In this document: piece after piece, positions 33,311-42,044 of the stretch | How positions within the stretch are numbered: position 1 is the first letter of the stretch | Layout of the letters: the number at the start of each line of letters is the position of its first letter | Source of the DNA: JBCBSK01 sp965250105 | Lineage (GTDB): Bacteria; Pseudomonadota; Alphaproteobacteria; Rhizobiales; Tepidamorphaceae | Reading direction: 5' to 3' | DNA length: 64,000 bases | Assembly (NCBI GenBank): GCA_965250105.1 | Contig: OZ252290.1 | Location: 372,001 to 436,000, forward strand | Position numbers and translations under genes: made by a program | Notes under the pieces: generated by a model | The model's database searches: none | Told to the model about the DNA's origin: nothing | What the model saw: only the letters and a program-made list of their open reading frames with translations

Positions 33311-35727
33311 ACGAGATGAGCCCGACTAAGACCGAACGTGCCGCCAAGCTCAAGGGCCTCGGGACCGCGCGCCGCCGCGTCGAGGATGTGCGCTTCACCC
33401 AGGGCAAGGGCAACTATGTCGACGACATCAACCTGCCAGGCATGTTGTTCGGTGATTTCGTCCGGTCGCCCTATGCCCATGCCCGCGTGGCATCGATCAA
33501 TCCCGAGGCCGCGCTGGCGCATCCCGGCGTGCTGGCTGTTCTGACCGCCAAGGATCTCGAACCGCTCAACCTGCACTGGATGCCGACGTTGGCCGGCGAC
33601 AAGCAGATGGTCCTGGCCGACGGCAAGGTGCTGTTCCAGGGCCAGGAGGTCGCCTTCGTAGTGGCCACCGACCGCTATGCCGCCGCCGACGGCGTCGAGC
33701 TCGTCGAGGTCGAGTACGAGGAACTGCCGGTCCTGGTCGACCCGCTGGTGGCCGAGGCCGACGGCGCGCCGATCCTGCGCGAGGACATCGCCGACGCGAC
33801 CGAGGGCGCGCACGGCCCGCGCCGCCATCCGAACCACATCTTCACCTGGGAACAGGGCGACAAGGCCGCCACCGAAGCCGTTCTGGCGGAGGCCGACGTG
33901 GTGGCGGAAGAAACCGTCTATTATCACCGCACCCATCCCTGCCCGCTCGAGACCTGCGGCTGCGTCGCCTCGATGGACAAGGTCAACGGCAAACTCACGC
34001 TATGGGGCACGTTCCAGGCACCCCATGTGGTGCGCACCGTGGCGTCGCTTCTGTCGGGCATCGCCGAACACAATATCCGCGTCGTCTCGCCCGATATCGG
34101 CGGCGGCTTCGGCAACAAGGTCGGCGTCTATCCGGGCTATGTCTGCTCCATCGTCGCCTCGATCGTCACCGGCAAGCCGGTGAAATGGGTCGAGGACCGG
34201 ATGGAAAACCTGATGTCAACGGCCTTCGCCCGCGACTATCACATGACCGGCAGGATCGCCGCCACCAAGGACGGCAAGATCACCGGCCTGTGGTGCCACA
34301 CGGTCGCCGATCACGGTGCCTTCGATGCCTGCGCCGATCCAACCAAGTTCCCGGCCGGCTTCATGAATATCTGCACCGGCTCCTACGACATCCCAACCGC
34401 CTATCTCGCCGTCGACGGGATCTACACCAACAAGGCGCCGGGCGGCGTCGCCTATCGCTGCTCGTTCCGGGTTACAGAGGCGGCCTATTTCATCGAGCGC
34501 ATGATCGAGGTCCTGGCCATCAAGCTCGGCATGGATTCGGCCGAGCTGCGCGCCCGGAACTTCATCCGCAAGGACCAGTTCCCCTATCAGTCGGCGCTCG
34601 GCTGGGAATATGATTCGGGCGATTACCACACCGCCTGGGACAAGGCGCTGAAGGCGGTCGACTATGCGGGACTGCGCAAGGAACAGGCCGACCGTCTCGA
34701 TGCCTTCAAGCGCGGCGAGACCCGCACGCTGATGGGCATCGGGCTGACCCATTTCACCGAGATCGTCGGCGCGGGTCCGGTCAAGAACTGCGACATTCTC
34801 GGCATGGGCATGTTCGACAGTTGCGAGATCCGCATCCATCCCACGGGATCCGCCATCGCGCGGCTCGGCACGATCAGCCAGGGCCAGGGGCACGCCACGA
34901 CCTTCGCCCAGATCCTCGCCACCGAGACCGGCATCCCCGCCGACGACATCACCGTCGAGGAAGGCGACACGGACACCGCCCCCTATGGCCTTGGCACCTA
35001 TGGCTCGCGCTCGACGCCGGTCGCCGGTGCCGCCACCGCCATGGCCGGGCGCAAGATCCGCGCCAAGGCGCAGATGATCGCGGCCTATCTCCTCGAAGTG
35101 CATGACGACGACGTCGAATGGGAGGTCGACCGCTTCGTCGTCAAGGGCGCGCCCGAGCGCTTCAAGACCATGAAGGAAATCGCCTACGCGGCCTATAACC
35201 AGGCCATTCCGGGCGTCGAACCGGGGCTCGAAGCGGTCAGCTATTACGACCCGCCGAACATGACCTACCCCTTCGGCGCCTATATCTGCGTGCTCGACAT
35301 CGATGTCGACACCGGTGTCGCCGACATCCGCCAGTTCTATGCCCTCGACGATTGCGGCACGCGCATCAATCCGATGGTGATCGAGGGCCAGGTGCATGGC
35401 GGGTTGACCGAGGCGCTGGCCATCGCCATGGGCCAGGAGATCGCCTATGACGAGCTTGGCAATGTCAAGACCGGCACCCTGATGGACTTCTTCCTGCCGA
35501 CGGCCTGGGAGACGCCCAACTACACCACCGACTTCACCGAAACCCCGAGCCCGCACCATCCGATCGGCGCCAAGGGGGTGGGCGAAAGCCCCAATGTCGG
35601 CGGCGTGCCGTGCTTTTCCAATGCAGTCAACGATGCGTTCCGCGCCTTCGGCCTGACGCATACCCATATGCCGCACGATCACTGGCGGATCTGGAAGACG
35701 GCCAATGATCTCGGCCTGCATGACTGA
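33307..35727 (+). CDS. coxL: Form I aerobic carbon monoxide dehydrogenase, large (Mo-Cu) subunit
   Basis: An 806-residue catalytic subunit, close to the 809 of Oligotropha CoxL. The diagnostic active-site loop AYRCSFR is at 34450-34470, with Cys385 as the ligand bridging to copper; this is the form I signature, unlike AYRGAGR of form II. GGGFGNK and GAKGVGES (Glu760, the general base) are also present. The enzyme oxidises CO and water to CO2, sending electrons to respiration. The start is set by ATGA overlap with coxS. With all signature residues intact, activity on CO is expected. A strong hairpin follows the gene. Confidence 0.96.
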   Translation: MNEMSPTKTERAAKLKGLGTARRRVEDVRFTQGKGNYVDDINLPGMLFGDFVRSPYAHARVASINPEAALAHPGVLAVLTAKDLEPLNLHWMPTLAGDKQMVLADGKVLFQGQEVAFVVATDRYAAADGVELVEVEYEELPVLVDPLVAEADGAPILREDIADATEGAHGPRRHPNHIFTWEQGDKAATEAVLAEADVVAEETVYYHRTHPCPLETCGCVASMDKVNGKLTLWGTFQAPHVVRTVASLLSGIAEHNIRVVSPDIGGGFGNKVGVYPGYVCSIVASIVTGKPVKWVEDRMENLMSTAFARDYHMTGRIAATKDGKITGLWCHTVADHGAFDACADPTKFPAGFMNICTGSYDIPTAYLAVDGIYTNKAPGGVAYRCSFRVTEAAYFIERMIEVLAIKLGMDSAELRARNFIRKDQFPYQSALGWEYDSGDYHTAWDKALKAVDYAGLRKEQADRLDAFKRGETRTLMGIGLTHFTEIVGAGPVKNCDILGMGMFDSCEIRIHPTGSAIARLGTISQGQGHATTFAQILATETGIPADDITVEEGDTDTAPYGLGTYGSRSTPVAGAATAMAGRKIRAKAQMIAAYLLEVHDDDVEWEVDRFVVKGAPERFKTMKEIAYAAYNQAIPGVEPGLEAVSYYDPPNMTYPFGAYICVLDIDVDTGVADIRQFYALDDCGTRINPMVIEGQVHGGLTEALAIAMGQEIAYDELGNVKTGTLMDFFLPTAWETPNYTTDFTETPSPHHPIGAKGVGESPNVGGVPCFSNAVNDAFRAFGLTHTHMPHDHWRIWKTANDLGLHD

Positions 35728-35736
35728 GTGACGACC

Positions 35737-35762
35737 GGGTGCGGGGCCCGTGTCCCGCACCC
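35737..35762 (+). other. Hairpin between coxL and coxD
   Basis: GGGTGCGGG and CCCGCACCC form a perfect 9-bp, very GC-rich stem with an 8-nt loop, starting 10 bp after the coxL stop. There is no U-tract. It probably sets a step-down between abundant structural subunits and the maturation genes. Its presence argues against a GTG start for coxD at 35750, which would lie in the loop. Confidence 0.6.
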
Positions 35763-35764
35763 AT

Positions 35765-36649
35765 ATGATGCTCATGACCTGGACCAAGCTGAAATCCGAT
35801 CTCGCGGCGACCGGCTATGTCGCCTCCGACGATCTGGCGATGGCGCTGTTTCTGTCGCTCGAACTCGGCCGGCCGCTTCTGCTCGAAGGGGCCGCCGGCG
35901 TCGGCAAGACCGAGATCGCCAAGACGCTGGCCCGGCTCAAGGACACCAGGCTGATCCGGCTGCAATGCTATGAAGGCCTCGATGCGTCGGCCGCGATCTA
36001 TGAATGGAACTATCAGCGCCAATTGCTGTCGATCCGCGCCGCCGCTAACGAACATGTGCCGCCGGCGGAGATCGAGGATCATATCTTCTCCGAGAAGTTC
36101 CTGCTCCGGCGGCCGCTTCTCGATGCGATACAACAAGCCGAACCACCGGTCCTGCTGATCGACGAGATCGACCGGGCCGACGAGGAATTCGAGGCCTATC
36201 TCCTTGAAGTACTGTCGGACTTTCAGATCTCGATCCCCGAACTCGGGACCATCGCCGCGACCTCGCGGCCCCATGTGATCCTGACGGCGAATGGCGCGCG
36301 CGATCTGTCGGACGCGCTGCGCCGGCGCTGCGTCTATTCCTTCGTCGACTATCCCGACCAGGGGACCGAACGCGCGATCCTCGAGGCCCGCTGTCCGGGG
36401 CTAGACGCCAGGCTGGCGCGCCAGATCGTCGGCTTCGTCCAGGCGCTGCGCAAGGAGGACCTCGACAAGAAACCCGGCGTCGCCGAAACGCTCGACTGGG
36501 CGGCGGCCCTGGCCGGGCTCGGCGTCAACGATCTCGCCGCCGATCCGGTGGTGCTGCAGGCCTCGCTCGTCTGCCTGCTCAAGACCCAGGAAGACCGCGC
36601 CGCCGTGCCGACCGAGCTGGCGCAGCAGCTTGTCGGAAAGGCCGCCTGA
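35765..36649 (+). CDS. coxD: MoxR-type AAA+ ATPase, CODH active-site maturation
   Basis: About 294 residues. The start is uncertain among ATGs at 35765, 35768 and 35774, and none has a clear ribosome binding site. Walker A is GAAGVGKT, Walker B is LLIDEIDRADEE, and sensor segments include ILTANGARDLSDALRRRC. In Oligotropha, CoxD is needed to insert sulfur and copper into the Mo-Cu site of CODH. It is followed by the VWA protein CoxE through a TGATG overlap, the usual MoxR-VWA pairing. Confidence 0.9.
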   Translation: MMLMTWTKLKSDLAATGYVASDDLAMALFLSLELGRPLLLEGAAGVGKTEIAKTLARLKDTRLIRLQCYEGLDASAAIYEWNYQRQLLSIRAAANEHVPPAEIEDHIFSEKFLLRRPLLDAIQQAEPPVLLIDEIDRADEEFEAYLLEVLSDFQISIPELGTIAATSRPHVILTANGARDLSDALRRRCVYSFVDYPDQGTERAILEARCPGLDARLARQIVGFVQALRKEDLDKKPGVAETLDWAAALAGLGVNDLAADPVVLQASLVCLLKTQEDRAAVPTELAQQLVGKAA

Positions 36650-37848
36650 TGGCCGTCACCCGCTTTCCCGCCCGCGTCGCGGGCCCCGCCGAGCGCCTGG
36701 CCGGCTTCATGGCGCATCTGCGCGCCAACGGCATCGTGGCCGGCCCGCCGGAAACCGAAGCCGCCCTCGACGCGCTGACCCGGATCACGGCCTGCGACAT
36801 CACCGAGGCCCGCCCGGCGCTGAAGGCCGTCCTGGCCCATGACGCGGACTGTTTCGGCCGCTTCGACGAGTTGTTCGATGCCTATTGGCGAAACCAAGGC
36901 CGACAGACACCAGCACTCGAAGCCGCTGACACCGCCCGAAAACGCGACAGCATCCCGCCGTCACGGCGTTTCGCACCCGGCGTCGACGATGCGGCGCGGC
37001 GCGGCGACAGCGGCCGCGCCGACCAGCCCGATACGGATGACGGCGATGGCGCCGCCGCTCAATCGGGCGACGGCAAGCTGATCGGCTCGCGCATCCGCAA
37101 TATCGAGAAGGTCGATCTGCGCGATCTGATGACGCCCGAGGATCTGGCGCGCGCCGAACGCGTCGCCGAACGCCTCGGCAAAGCCATTCGCGATCGCCGG
37201 TCGCGGCGACGCAAGATCGCGCGGCGTGGCGCCGATCTCGATCTCCGGCGCATCGCTCGCAAGAGCGTCGCCGCCGGCGGCGAGCCGATCGACCTCGTCC
37301 GGCGCCGGCGGCCCGACCGGCCCGTCCATCTCGTCGCGCTCCTCGACGTGTCGGGATCGATGACGGTCTATGCGCGCGTCTTTCTCGGCTTTCTGAAGGG
37401 TCTCGTCAGCGTCGACCAGCGCACCGACGCCTATCTCTTCCACACCAGGCTCGTGCGCATCAGCGATGCCTTGCGCGACCGCGACAGCCTGCGCGCCGTC
37501 AACCGGCTATCGCTCCTGGCGCAGGGTTTCGGCGGCGGCACGCGGATCGGCGGCAATCTCCAGGCCTTCAACAGCCGTTACGCCGCCCAGATGGTCACCG
37601 GCCGCAGCGTCGTGATCATCCTGTCCGATGGCTATGACACCGACCCGCCCGCCTTGATCGACCAGGCGCTGAGGCGACTCAAGCGGCGCGGCTGCCGGAT
37701 CGTCTGGCTGAACCCGCTGAAGGGCTGGAAGGATTACGCGCCGGTGGCGCGCGGCATGGCGGCCGCCCTGCCGCATCTCGATCTGTTCGCGCCGGCCAAT
37801 ACGCTCGACAGCCTCATGGCGCTCGAACCGCATCTGGCGCGGATCTGA
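36649..37848 (+). CDS. coxE: VWA-domain protein CoxE, CODH maturation
   Basis: A 399-residue protein. The N-terminal half is helical and charged, with an acidic/basic linker (about 85-145) of low complexity. The C-terminal von Willebrand A domain has the MIDAS motif DVSGSMT (Asp233) and later ILSDGYDTDPP. CoxE works with the CoxD ATPase in assembling the copper site of CODH. It starts within the coxD stop codon (TGATG). The ending NTLDSLMALEPHLARI is the common CoxE C-terminus. Confidence 0.9.
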   Translation: MAVTRFPARVAGPAERLAGFMAHLRANGIVAGPPETEAALDALTRITACDITEARPALKAVLAHDADCFGRFDELFDAYWRNQGRQTPALEAADTARKRDSIPPSRRFAPGVDDAARRGDSGRADQPDTDDGDGAAAQSGDGKLIGSRIRNIEKVDLRDLMTPEDLARAERVAERLGKAIRDRRSRRRKIARRGADLDLRRIARKSVAAGGEPIDLVRRRRPDRPVHLVALLDVSGSMTVYARVFLGFLKGLVSVDQRTDAYLFHTRLVRISDALRDRDSLRAVNRLSLLAQGFGGGTRIGGNLQAFNSRYAAQMVTGRSVVIILSDGYDTDPPALIDQALRRLKRRGCRIVWLNPLKGWKDYAPVARGMAAALPHLDLFAPANTLDSLMALEPHLARI

Positions 37849-37858
37849 GGAGGGCGCG

Positions 37859-38707
37859 ATGGAAGCCGCCGGCGACATTCTCGACATCGTCTCCGACCTC
37901 AAGGCAACCGGCGAGGCCTTCGCGCTGGCGACCGTCGTGCGCACGGTTGCGGCGACCTCGGCAAAGGCAGGCGCGAAGGCCGTCATCCGGCCCGACGGCA
38001 CGGTGTCGGAAGGCTGGATCGGCGGCGGCTGCGCCCGCGCCGCCGTGTTGAAGGCCACCCGCGCGGCGCTGGCCGATGGCAAGCCGCGGCTCGTCTCGAT
38101 CCAGCCCGAGGATCTGCTCGCCGATCAGGGCGTTTCCGCCGGCAGCGAGGCGGGCGGCATCGTCTTCGCCCGCAATAGCTGCCCAAGCCAGGGGACGATG
38201 GACGTCTTCGTCGAGCCGATGCTGCCCAAGCCCGAACTCCGCGTCTTCGGCGCGAGCCCGGTCGCGGTGGCGCTGGCCGGGCTCGGGCGCGATTTCGGCT
38301 ATCGCGTCGTGGCCTTGGCCCCGAACACCACGCCGGACCTGTTCGGCCCGGTCGACGCCCATGTCGACGGCTTCGATATCGATAGTCTCGACAGCGATGG
38401 GCCGGCCACGCGCGACCGCTATGCCGTCGTCGCCACCCAGGGAGCCGGTGACCAGGCGGCCCTCGGCGCCGCCCTGTCGATCGGCGCGCGGCATGTCGCC
38501 TTCGTCGGCAGCGCCCGCAAGATGGCGCGCCTGCGCGACCGGCTCGCCGAAGATGGGATCGACGGCGCCGCGCTCGACCGGGTGAAGGCGCCGGCGGGCC
38601 TCGATATCGGCGCGATCACGCCCAAGGAGATCGCGCTCTCGATCCTCGCCGAGATCATCCGGTTCCGCCGCCACGCCCAGAACGCCGTGGCCGAACAGGG
38701 CGCCTGA
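37859..38707 (+). CDS. coxF: XdhC/CoxF-family protein, molybdenum cofactor delivery to CODH
   Basis: A 282-residue XdhC/CoxI-type protein. The N-terminal domain has ATVVRTVAATSAKAGAKAVI and GWIGGGCARAAVL, with the conserved Cys in GGGC. The C-terminal Rossmann-like domain has HVAFVGSARKMARLRDRL and ITPKEIALSILAEII. Family members bind and sulfurate Mo cofactor and hand it to the apoenzyme. It follows coxE by 10 bp and ends the visible cox operon. coxG, H, I and K are not here. Its stop lies 3 bp from the convergent tctA gene. Confidence 0.88.
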   Translation: MEAAGDILDIVSDLKATGEAFALATVVRTVAATSAKAGAKAVIRPDGTVSEGWIGGGCARAAVLKATRAALADGKPRLVSIQPEDLLADQGVSAGSEAGGIVFARNSCPSQGTMDVFVEPMLPKPELRVFGASPVAVALAGLGRDFGYRVVALAPNTTPDLFGPVDAHVDGFDIDSLDSDGPATRDRYAVVATQGAGDQAALGAALSIGARHVAFVGSARKMARLRDRLAEDGIDGAALDRVKAPAGLDIGAITPKEIALSILAEIIRFRRHAQNAVAEQGA

Positions 38708-38710
38708 CGC

Positions 38711-40180
38711 TCAGGACCCGCGTCGGAGATGGCGCAGGACCAGAAGCCCGGTGCCGAGCGCGATGATGGCGAGGCTCGTCAAGCTCACCGGGTCGCTGAG
38801 GAAGACCGACGGATCGCCGCGCGACAGAAGCAGCGTCCGGCGCAGATATTCCTCGAAGGCGGGGCCGAGAATGAAACCGAGCACGATCGGCGTCGGTTCG
38901 AGCTTGAGCCGCACCAGAAGCCAGCCGAACAGGCCGAAGCCGAGCATCAGCCAGACATCGAACAGCGAGTTCTGCACCGAATAGACACCGATGGCCGCGA
39001 GCACGATGATCATCGGCACGAGCTTGCGGAACGGCACGCGCAAAAGCGACGCCCAGAGCCCGGCCAGCGGCAGGTTCAGGATGACGAGAATGATGTTGCC
39101 GACGACGAGGCTCGCGATCAGCGCCCCGAACAGTGCCGGATTGGCCGAGATGAAGCTCGGCCCGGGCGCGATGCCGTGGATCATCAGGGCGCCGGCCAGG
39201 ACCGCGATGACCGGATTGCCGGGAATCCCGAGGGTCAGGAGCGGCACCAGCGCGCTCTGCGCCGAGGCGTTGTTGGCGGCTTCCGGCGCCGCGACGCCGG
39301 CCACCGCGCCCTGCCCCAGCGGCTTGTCCGGCGTCTTGAAGGCGCGCTCGACGCCGCGCGCGGCCAGCGCCGCCATGACTGTGGTGACGCCCGGCACCAC
39401 GCCGACGATGGCGCCGATCGTCGTGCCGCGCATGGCCGGGAAGGCGGCCGCGCGGAGGTCGGCGCGGGTCGGCCAGGGCCAGCCGAGCGGCGGAATGCGC
39501 TCCGGTCTTTGACGGTTTTCGAGCGCCCGGATCAGCTCGGCGATGCCGAACAGCCCCATGACCAGCGGCATGAAGCCGATCCCATCGCGCAACTCGGTGA
39601 TGCCAAGCGTGAAGCGCGGCATGCCGCCGCCTGAATCAGTGCCGACCAGCCCGAGACAGGCGCCGAACAGGATCAGGATGATCGCCGCCATGGGCTTTCC
39701 CGGCGCGATGATCGCGGCGGCGAAAAGCCCGAGCGCGATGAGGCCGGCAAGGCCGGCGGGCGAGATCAGCAGGGAAAGATCGGCGATCGGCCCGGCGGCC
39801 AGCGCGATGAAGGCCGCCGTCGCCAGGCCGGCGAACAGCGAGGCCAGCGCGGCGACGGCGATCGCCGGGCCAGCGCGGCCCGCGAGCGCCATGCGGTGGC
39901 CGTCAAGCGCGGTGACGATGCCCGAGGATTCGCCGGGCAGGTTCAGAAGGATGGCGGTGGTCGAACTGCCATATTGGGCGCCGTAATAGATCGCCGCCAA
40001 CATGATGAGCGCGCCGGCGGGATCGAGCGAATAGGTCAGCGGCAGCAAGAGCGCCAGCGTCGCCGCCGGGCCAATGCCGGGCAGAACGCCCGTCGCGGTG
40101 CCAACGACGGCGCCGGTGAAACACAAAAGCAGGTTCTGAAAGGACAAAAGGCCGCCCAGATCCCCAAGCCAGGCCGTCAT
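38711..40180 (-). CDS. tctA: Tripartite tricarboxylate transporter large permease TctA (system 1)
   Basis: A 489-residue membrane protein with about 12 hydrophobic segments. TctA features are GTATGVLPGIGPAATLALLLP near the N-terminus, AIYYGAQYGSSTTAILLNLPGESS, and a second related motif VGVVPGVTTVMAALAARGVE. Together with TctB it forms a cation-coupled importer fed by the periplasmic TctC. It lies downstream of tctB with a 43-bp gap. The tctC gene for this system is divergent at 40914. The substrate class is carboxylates (citrate, tartrate, aromatic or dicarboxylic acids); no enzyme nearby narrows it. Confidence 0.92.
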   Translation of the reverse strand: MTAWLGDLGGLLSFQNLLLCFTGAVVGTATGVLPGIGPAATLALLLPLTYSLDPAGALIMLAAIYYGAQYGSSTTAILLNLPGESSGIVTALDGHRMALAGRAGPAIAVAALASLFAGLATAAFIALAAGPIADLSLLISPAGLAGLIALGLFAAAIIAPGKPMAAIILILFGACLGLVGTDSGGGMPRFTLGITELRDGIGFMPLVMGLFGIAELIRALENRQRPERIPPLGWPWPTRADLRAAAFPAMRGTTIGAIVGVVPGVTTVMAALAARGVERAFKTPDKPLGQGAVAGVAAPEAANNASAQSALVPLLTLGIPGNPVIAVLAGALMIHGIAPGPSFISANPALFGALIASLVVGNIILVILNLPLAGLWASLLRVPFRKLVPMIIVLAAIGVYSVQNSLFDVWLMLGFGLFGWLLVRLKLEPTPIVLGFILGPAFEEYLRRTLLLSRGDPSVFLSDPVSLTSLAIIALGTGLLVLRHLRRGS

Positions 40181-40223
40181 CGTCCCTCCTCGAACCGCGC
40201 CATCAATTCCCTTACCCGGCGCA

Positions 40224-40718
40224 TCAGAACATGTCCCAGGGCCATAGCCGCGTAGCGGGCGGCAACAGCGTCAGCCCGAGCGCCAGCGTGGTGAGCCCCG
40301 CCGCGAGCGCCGACAGGGCCAGCGCCCTGACCGACCGGTCGCCGGTCCCCCAGCTCGCCAGAGCGGCCGCCACCGCGCACGCCACGATCAGCCCGGCGAC
40401 CGGCAGCAAGACCGCGAAGACCATCACCGCCGCCAGGAGCGCGAAGCCGGGCACCAAGGGTCTGGGTCCGTCCGGCTGTGGCGCCTCCGCCCCGCCGGCG
40501 CGATAGGTGGCGAGAATGACGATCCCCCACAGAACCGACAGCGCCACCACGCCCTTCGACAGCCATTGCGCGAAGAGTCCCGGACCGATGCGCGCGCCGA
40601 GCCAGGCGGGCTGGGTATAGGCCAGTCCGACCATGGCGGCACCCAGGATCGCCAGAACGAGCGCCGGCGCCAGGGCGGCCAGGCGCGGACGAAGAAGCGT
40701 GTATGAAAAGCGGGTCAT
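40224..40718 (-). CDS. tctB: Tripartite tricarboxylate transporter small permease TctB (system 1)
   Basis: A 164-residue protein with four predicted membrane helices (LAPALVLAILGAAMVGLAYT, then LSVLWGIVILATY, FALLAAVMVFAVLLPVAGLIV and LALSALAAGLTTLALG). Size, topology and position before tctA identify it as TctB, since sequence conservation is low in this family. I chose the ATG at 40718. Upstream is the AT-rich divergent region shared with tctC. Confidence 0.82.
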   Translation of the reverse strand: MTRFSYTLLRPRLAALAPALVLAILGAAMVGLAYTQPAWLGARIGPGLFAQWLSKGVVALSVLWGIVILATYRAGGAEAPQPDGPRPLVPGFALLAAVMVFAVLLPVAGLIVACAVAAALASWGTGDRSVRALALSALAAGLTTLALGLTLLPPATRLWPWDMF

Positions 40719-40913
40719 GGGCGCTTTTGACTTCAGAATACTGCTCAAATCAATGCCTGATGTTCCAATTTTAGAATTTTTCCATTTATAAACTACCGAT
40801 TTCAGGCAAAAGCGCTCCGAATATCGTTGACAACACTGACAGGCCCGCCAAGTAGTATTTTGGTCAGCCCCATTCAGCAAAGATTTCTTGGAAAATATGC
40901 AAGGAGAGATCCT

Positions 40914-41903
40914 ATGATCACGAGACGCACGCTCCTGGGTTCTGCCTTGGCGGCCCCCGTCGTGGCAAGCTTTCCCTTGGCAGCGCGTGCCGCCGATTGG
41001 CCGCAGGCCGGTCCGATCCGGCTCGTCGTGGCGTCCGGCGCCGGCGGCAATGCGGATGTCGTGGCGCGCATCGTCGCGGCCGAGCTCGAACCGGTTCTCG
41101 ACCAGAGCATCGTGGTGGAGAACCTGTCGGCGGCGTCCGGCATGCAGGCGACCGAAGCGGTCAGCGAGGCCGATCCCGACGGCTACACGCTCCTGGTCGG
41201 CACCTCGTCGCAGCTCGTCCACAATATCGCGCTGTTCGAGCCGCTGCCGGTCGACATCGAAACCACGCTGCGCGGGGTTGCCATGATGAACGAAGTGCCG
41301 ATGGTGCTCTGCGTCAACAATGACAATCCGGCCAACACTCTCGCCGAATTCATCGCGCAGCTCGAAGCCGATCCGTCGGCCTATCAGTATGGCTCGGGCC
41401 CGGCGGGCACGACGACGCATATCACCGGCGCGCTGTTCCTGTCCGATCTCGGCATCGATGTCCTGCACGTGCCCTATCCGAAGAGCGGCGAGGCGATGCG
41501 CGACCTGATCGCCGACCGGCTGACCTTCGTGTTCAACCCCTCGCTGACCGCCGTGCCGCAGGTGCTCGACGGCGCGGTCAAGGGGATCGGCGTCTCGGCG
41601 CCCGAACGGCTCGATGCCGCGCCCGACCTGCCGACCATGGCCGAGGGCGGGCTGCCGGGCTTCGTGTCGCAGACCTGGAACACGATCTCGGCGCCGGCCG
41701 GCACGCCGGACGCCATCGTCGACCGGATCAACGAAGCGGTGAACGGCGTCGTGCAGTCCGACAAGGTCCGCAGCCAGCTCGAAGGGCTCGGCTCGATCGT
41801 GCCGGCCGCGATGACCCCGCAGGAAGTCGACGCCTATTACACCGAACAGCGCAATACCTGGATCCCGGTGGTGCGCGAAACCGGCGTGCGCCGCGAGATG
41901 TGA
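40914..41903 (+). CDS. tctC: Tripartite tricarboxylate transporter substrate-binding protein TctC/Bug (system 1)
   Basis: A 329-residue periplasmic receptor of the Bug family with AAGGAGAG before ATG 40914. The signal MITRRTLLGSALAAPVVA is twin-arginine-like, cleaved near ARA. Bug motifs present: IRLVVASGAGGNADVVAR, QATEAVSEADPDGYTLLVG, YGSGPAGTTTHI and, near the end, STWNT-like SQTWNTISAPAGTP. It is divergent from tctBA across a 195-bp AT-rich region, so one regulator may control both. A stem-loop terminator follows 60 bp after the stop. Confidence 0.92.
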   Translation: MITRRTLLGSALAAPVVASFPLAARAADWPQAGPIRLVVASGAGGNADVVARIVAAELEPVLDQSIVVENLSAASGMQATEAVSEADPDGYTLLVGTSSQLVHNIALFEPLPVDIETTLRGVAMMNEVPMVLCVNNDNPANTLAEFIAQLEADPSAYQYGSGPAGTTTHITGALFLSDLGIDVLHVPYPKSGEAMRDLIADRLTFVFNPSLTAVPQVLDGAVKGIGVSAPERLDAAPDLPTMAEGGLPGFVSQTWNTISAPAGTPDAIVDRINEAVNGVVQSDKVRSQLEGLGSIVPAAMTPQEVDAYYTEQRNTWIPVVRETGVRREM

Positions 41904-41963
41904 TCCGAGAGGGGTAGCGATACCCCCTCACCTTCCTGGCTTTGCGCGATGACGCCAACAGAA

Positions 41964-42010
41964 GCCCCCCCGGACAGGGTCCGCCCAGGGCCGGTCCGGG
42001 GGCATTTTTC
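41964..42010 (+). terminator. Rho-independent terminator after tctC (system 1)
   Basis: CCCCCGGAC (41967-41975) pairs with GTCCGGGGG (41994-42002). CATTTTTC follows at 42003-42010, giving the U-tract. It lies in the convergent gap before the binding-protein gene on the minus strand. Confidence 0.8.
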
Positions 42011-42044
42011 TGCCCGGCGCTCCTCTCGGTGGACGGCGCGCCGG

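Noticed and set aside
33307..35727. Form II (CoxL-like, unknown function) molybdenum hydroxylase
   Set aside because: The active-site loop is AYRCSFR, diagnostic of form I, and not AYRGAGR.
35750..35764. GTG start of coxD at 35750
   Set aside because: It falls in the loop of a perfect 9-bp hairpin and has no ribosome binding site; ATGs at 35765-35774 are more plausible.
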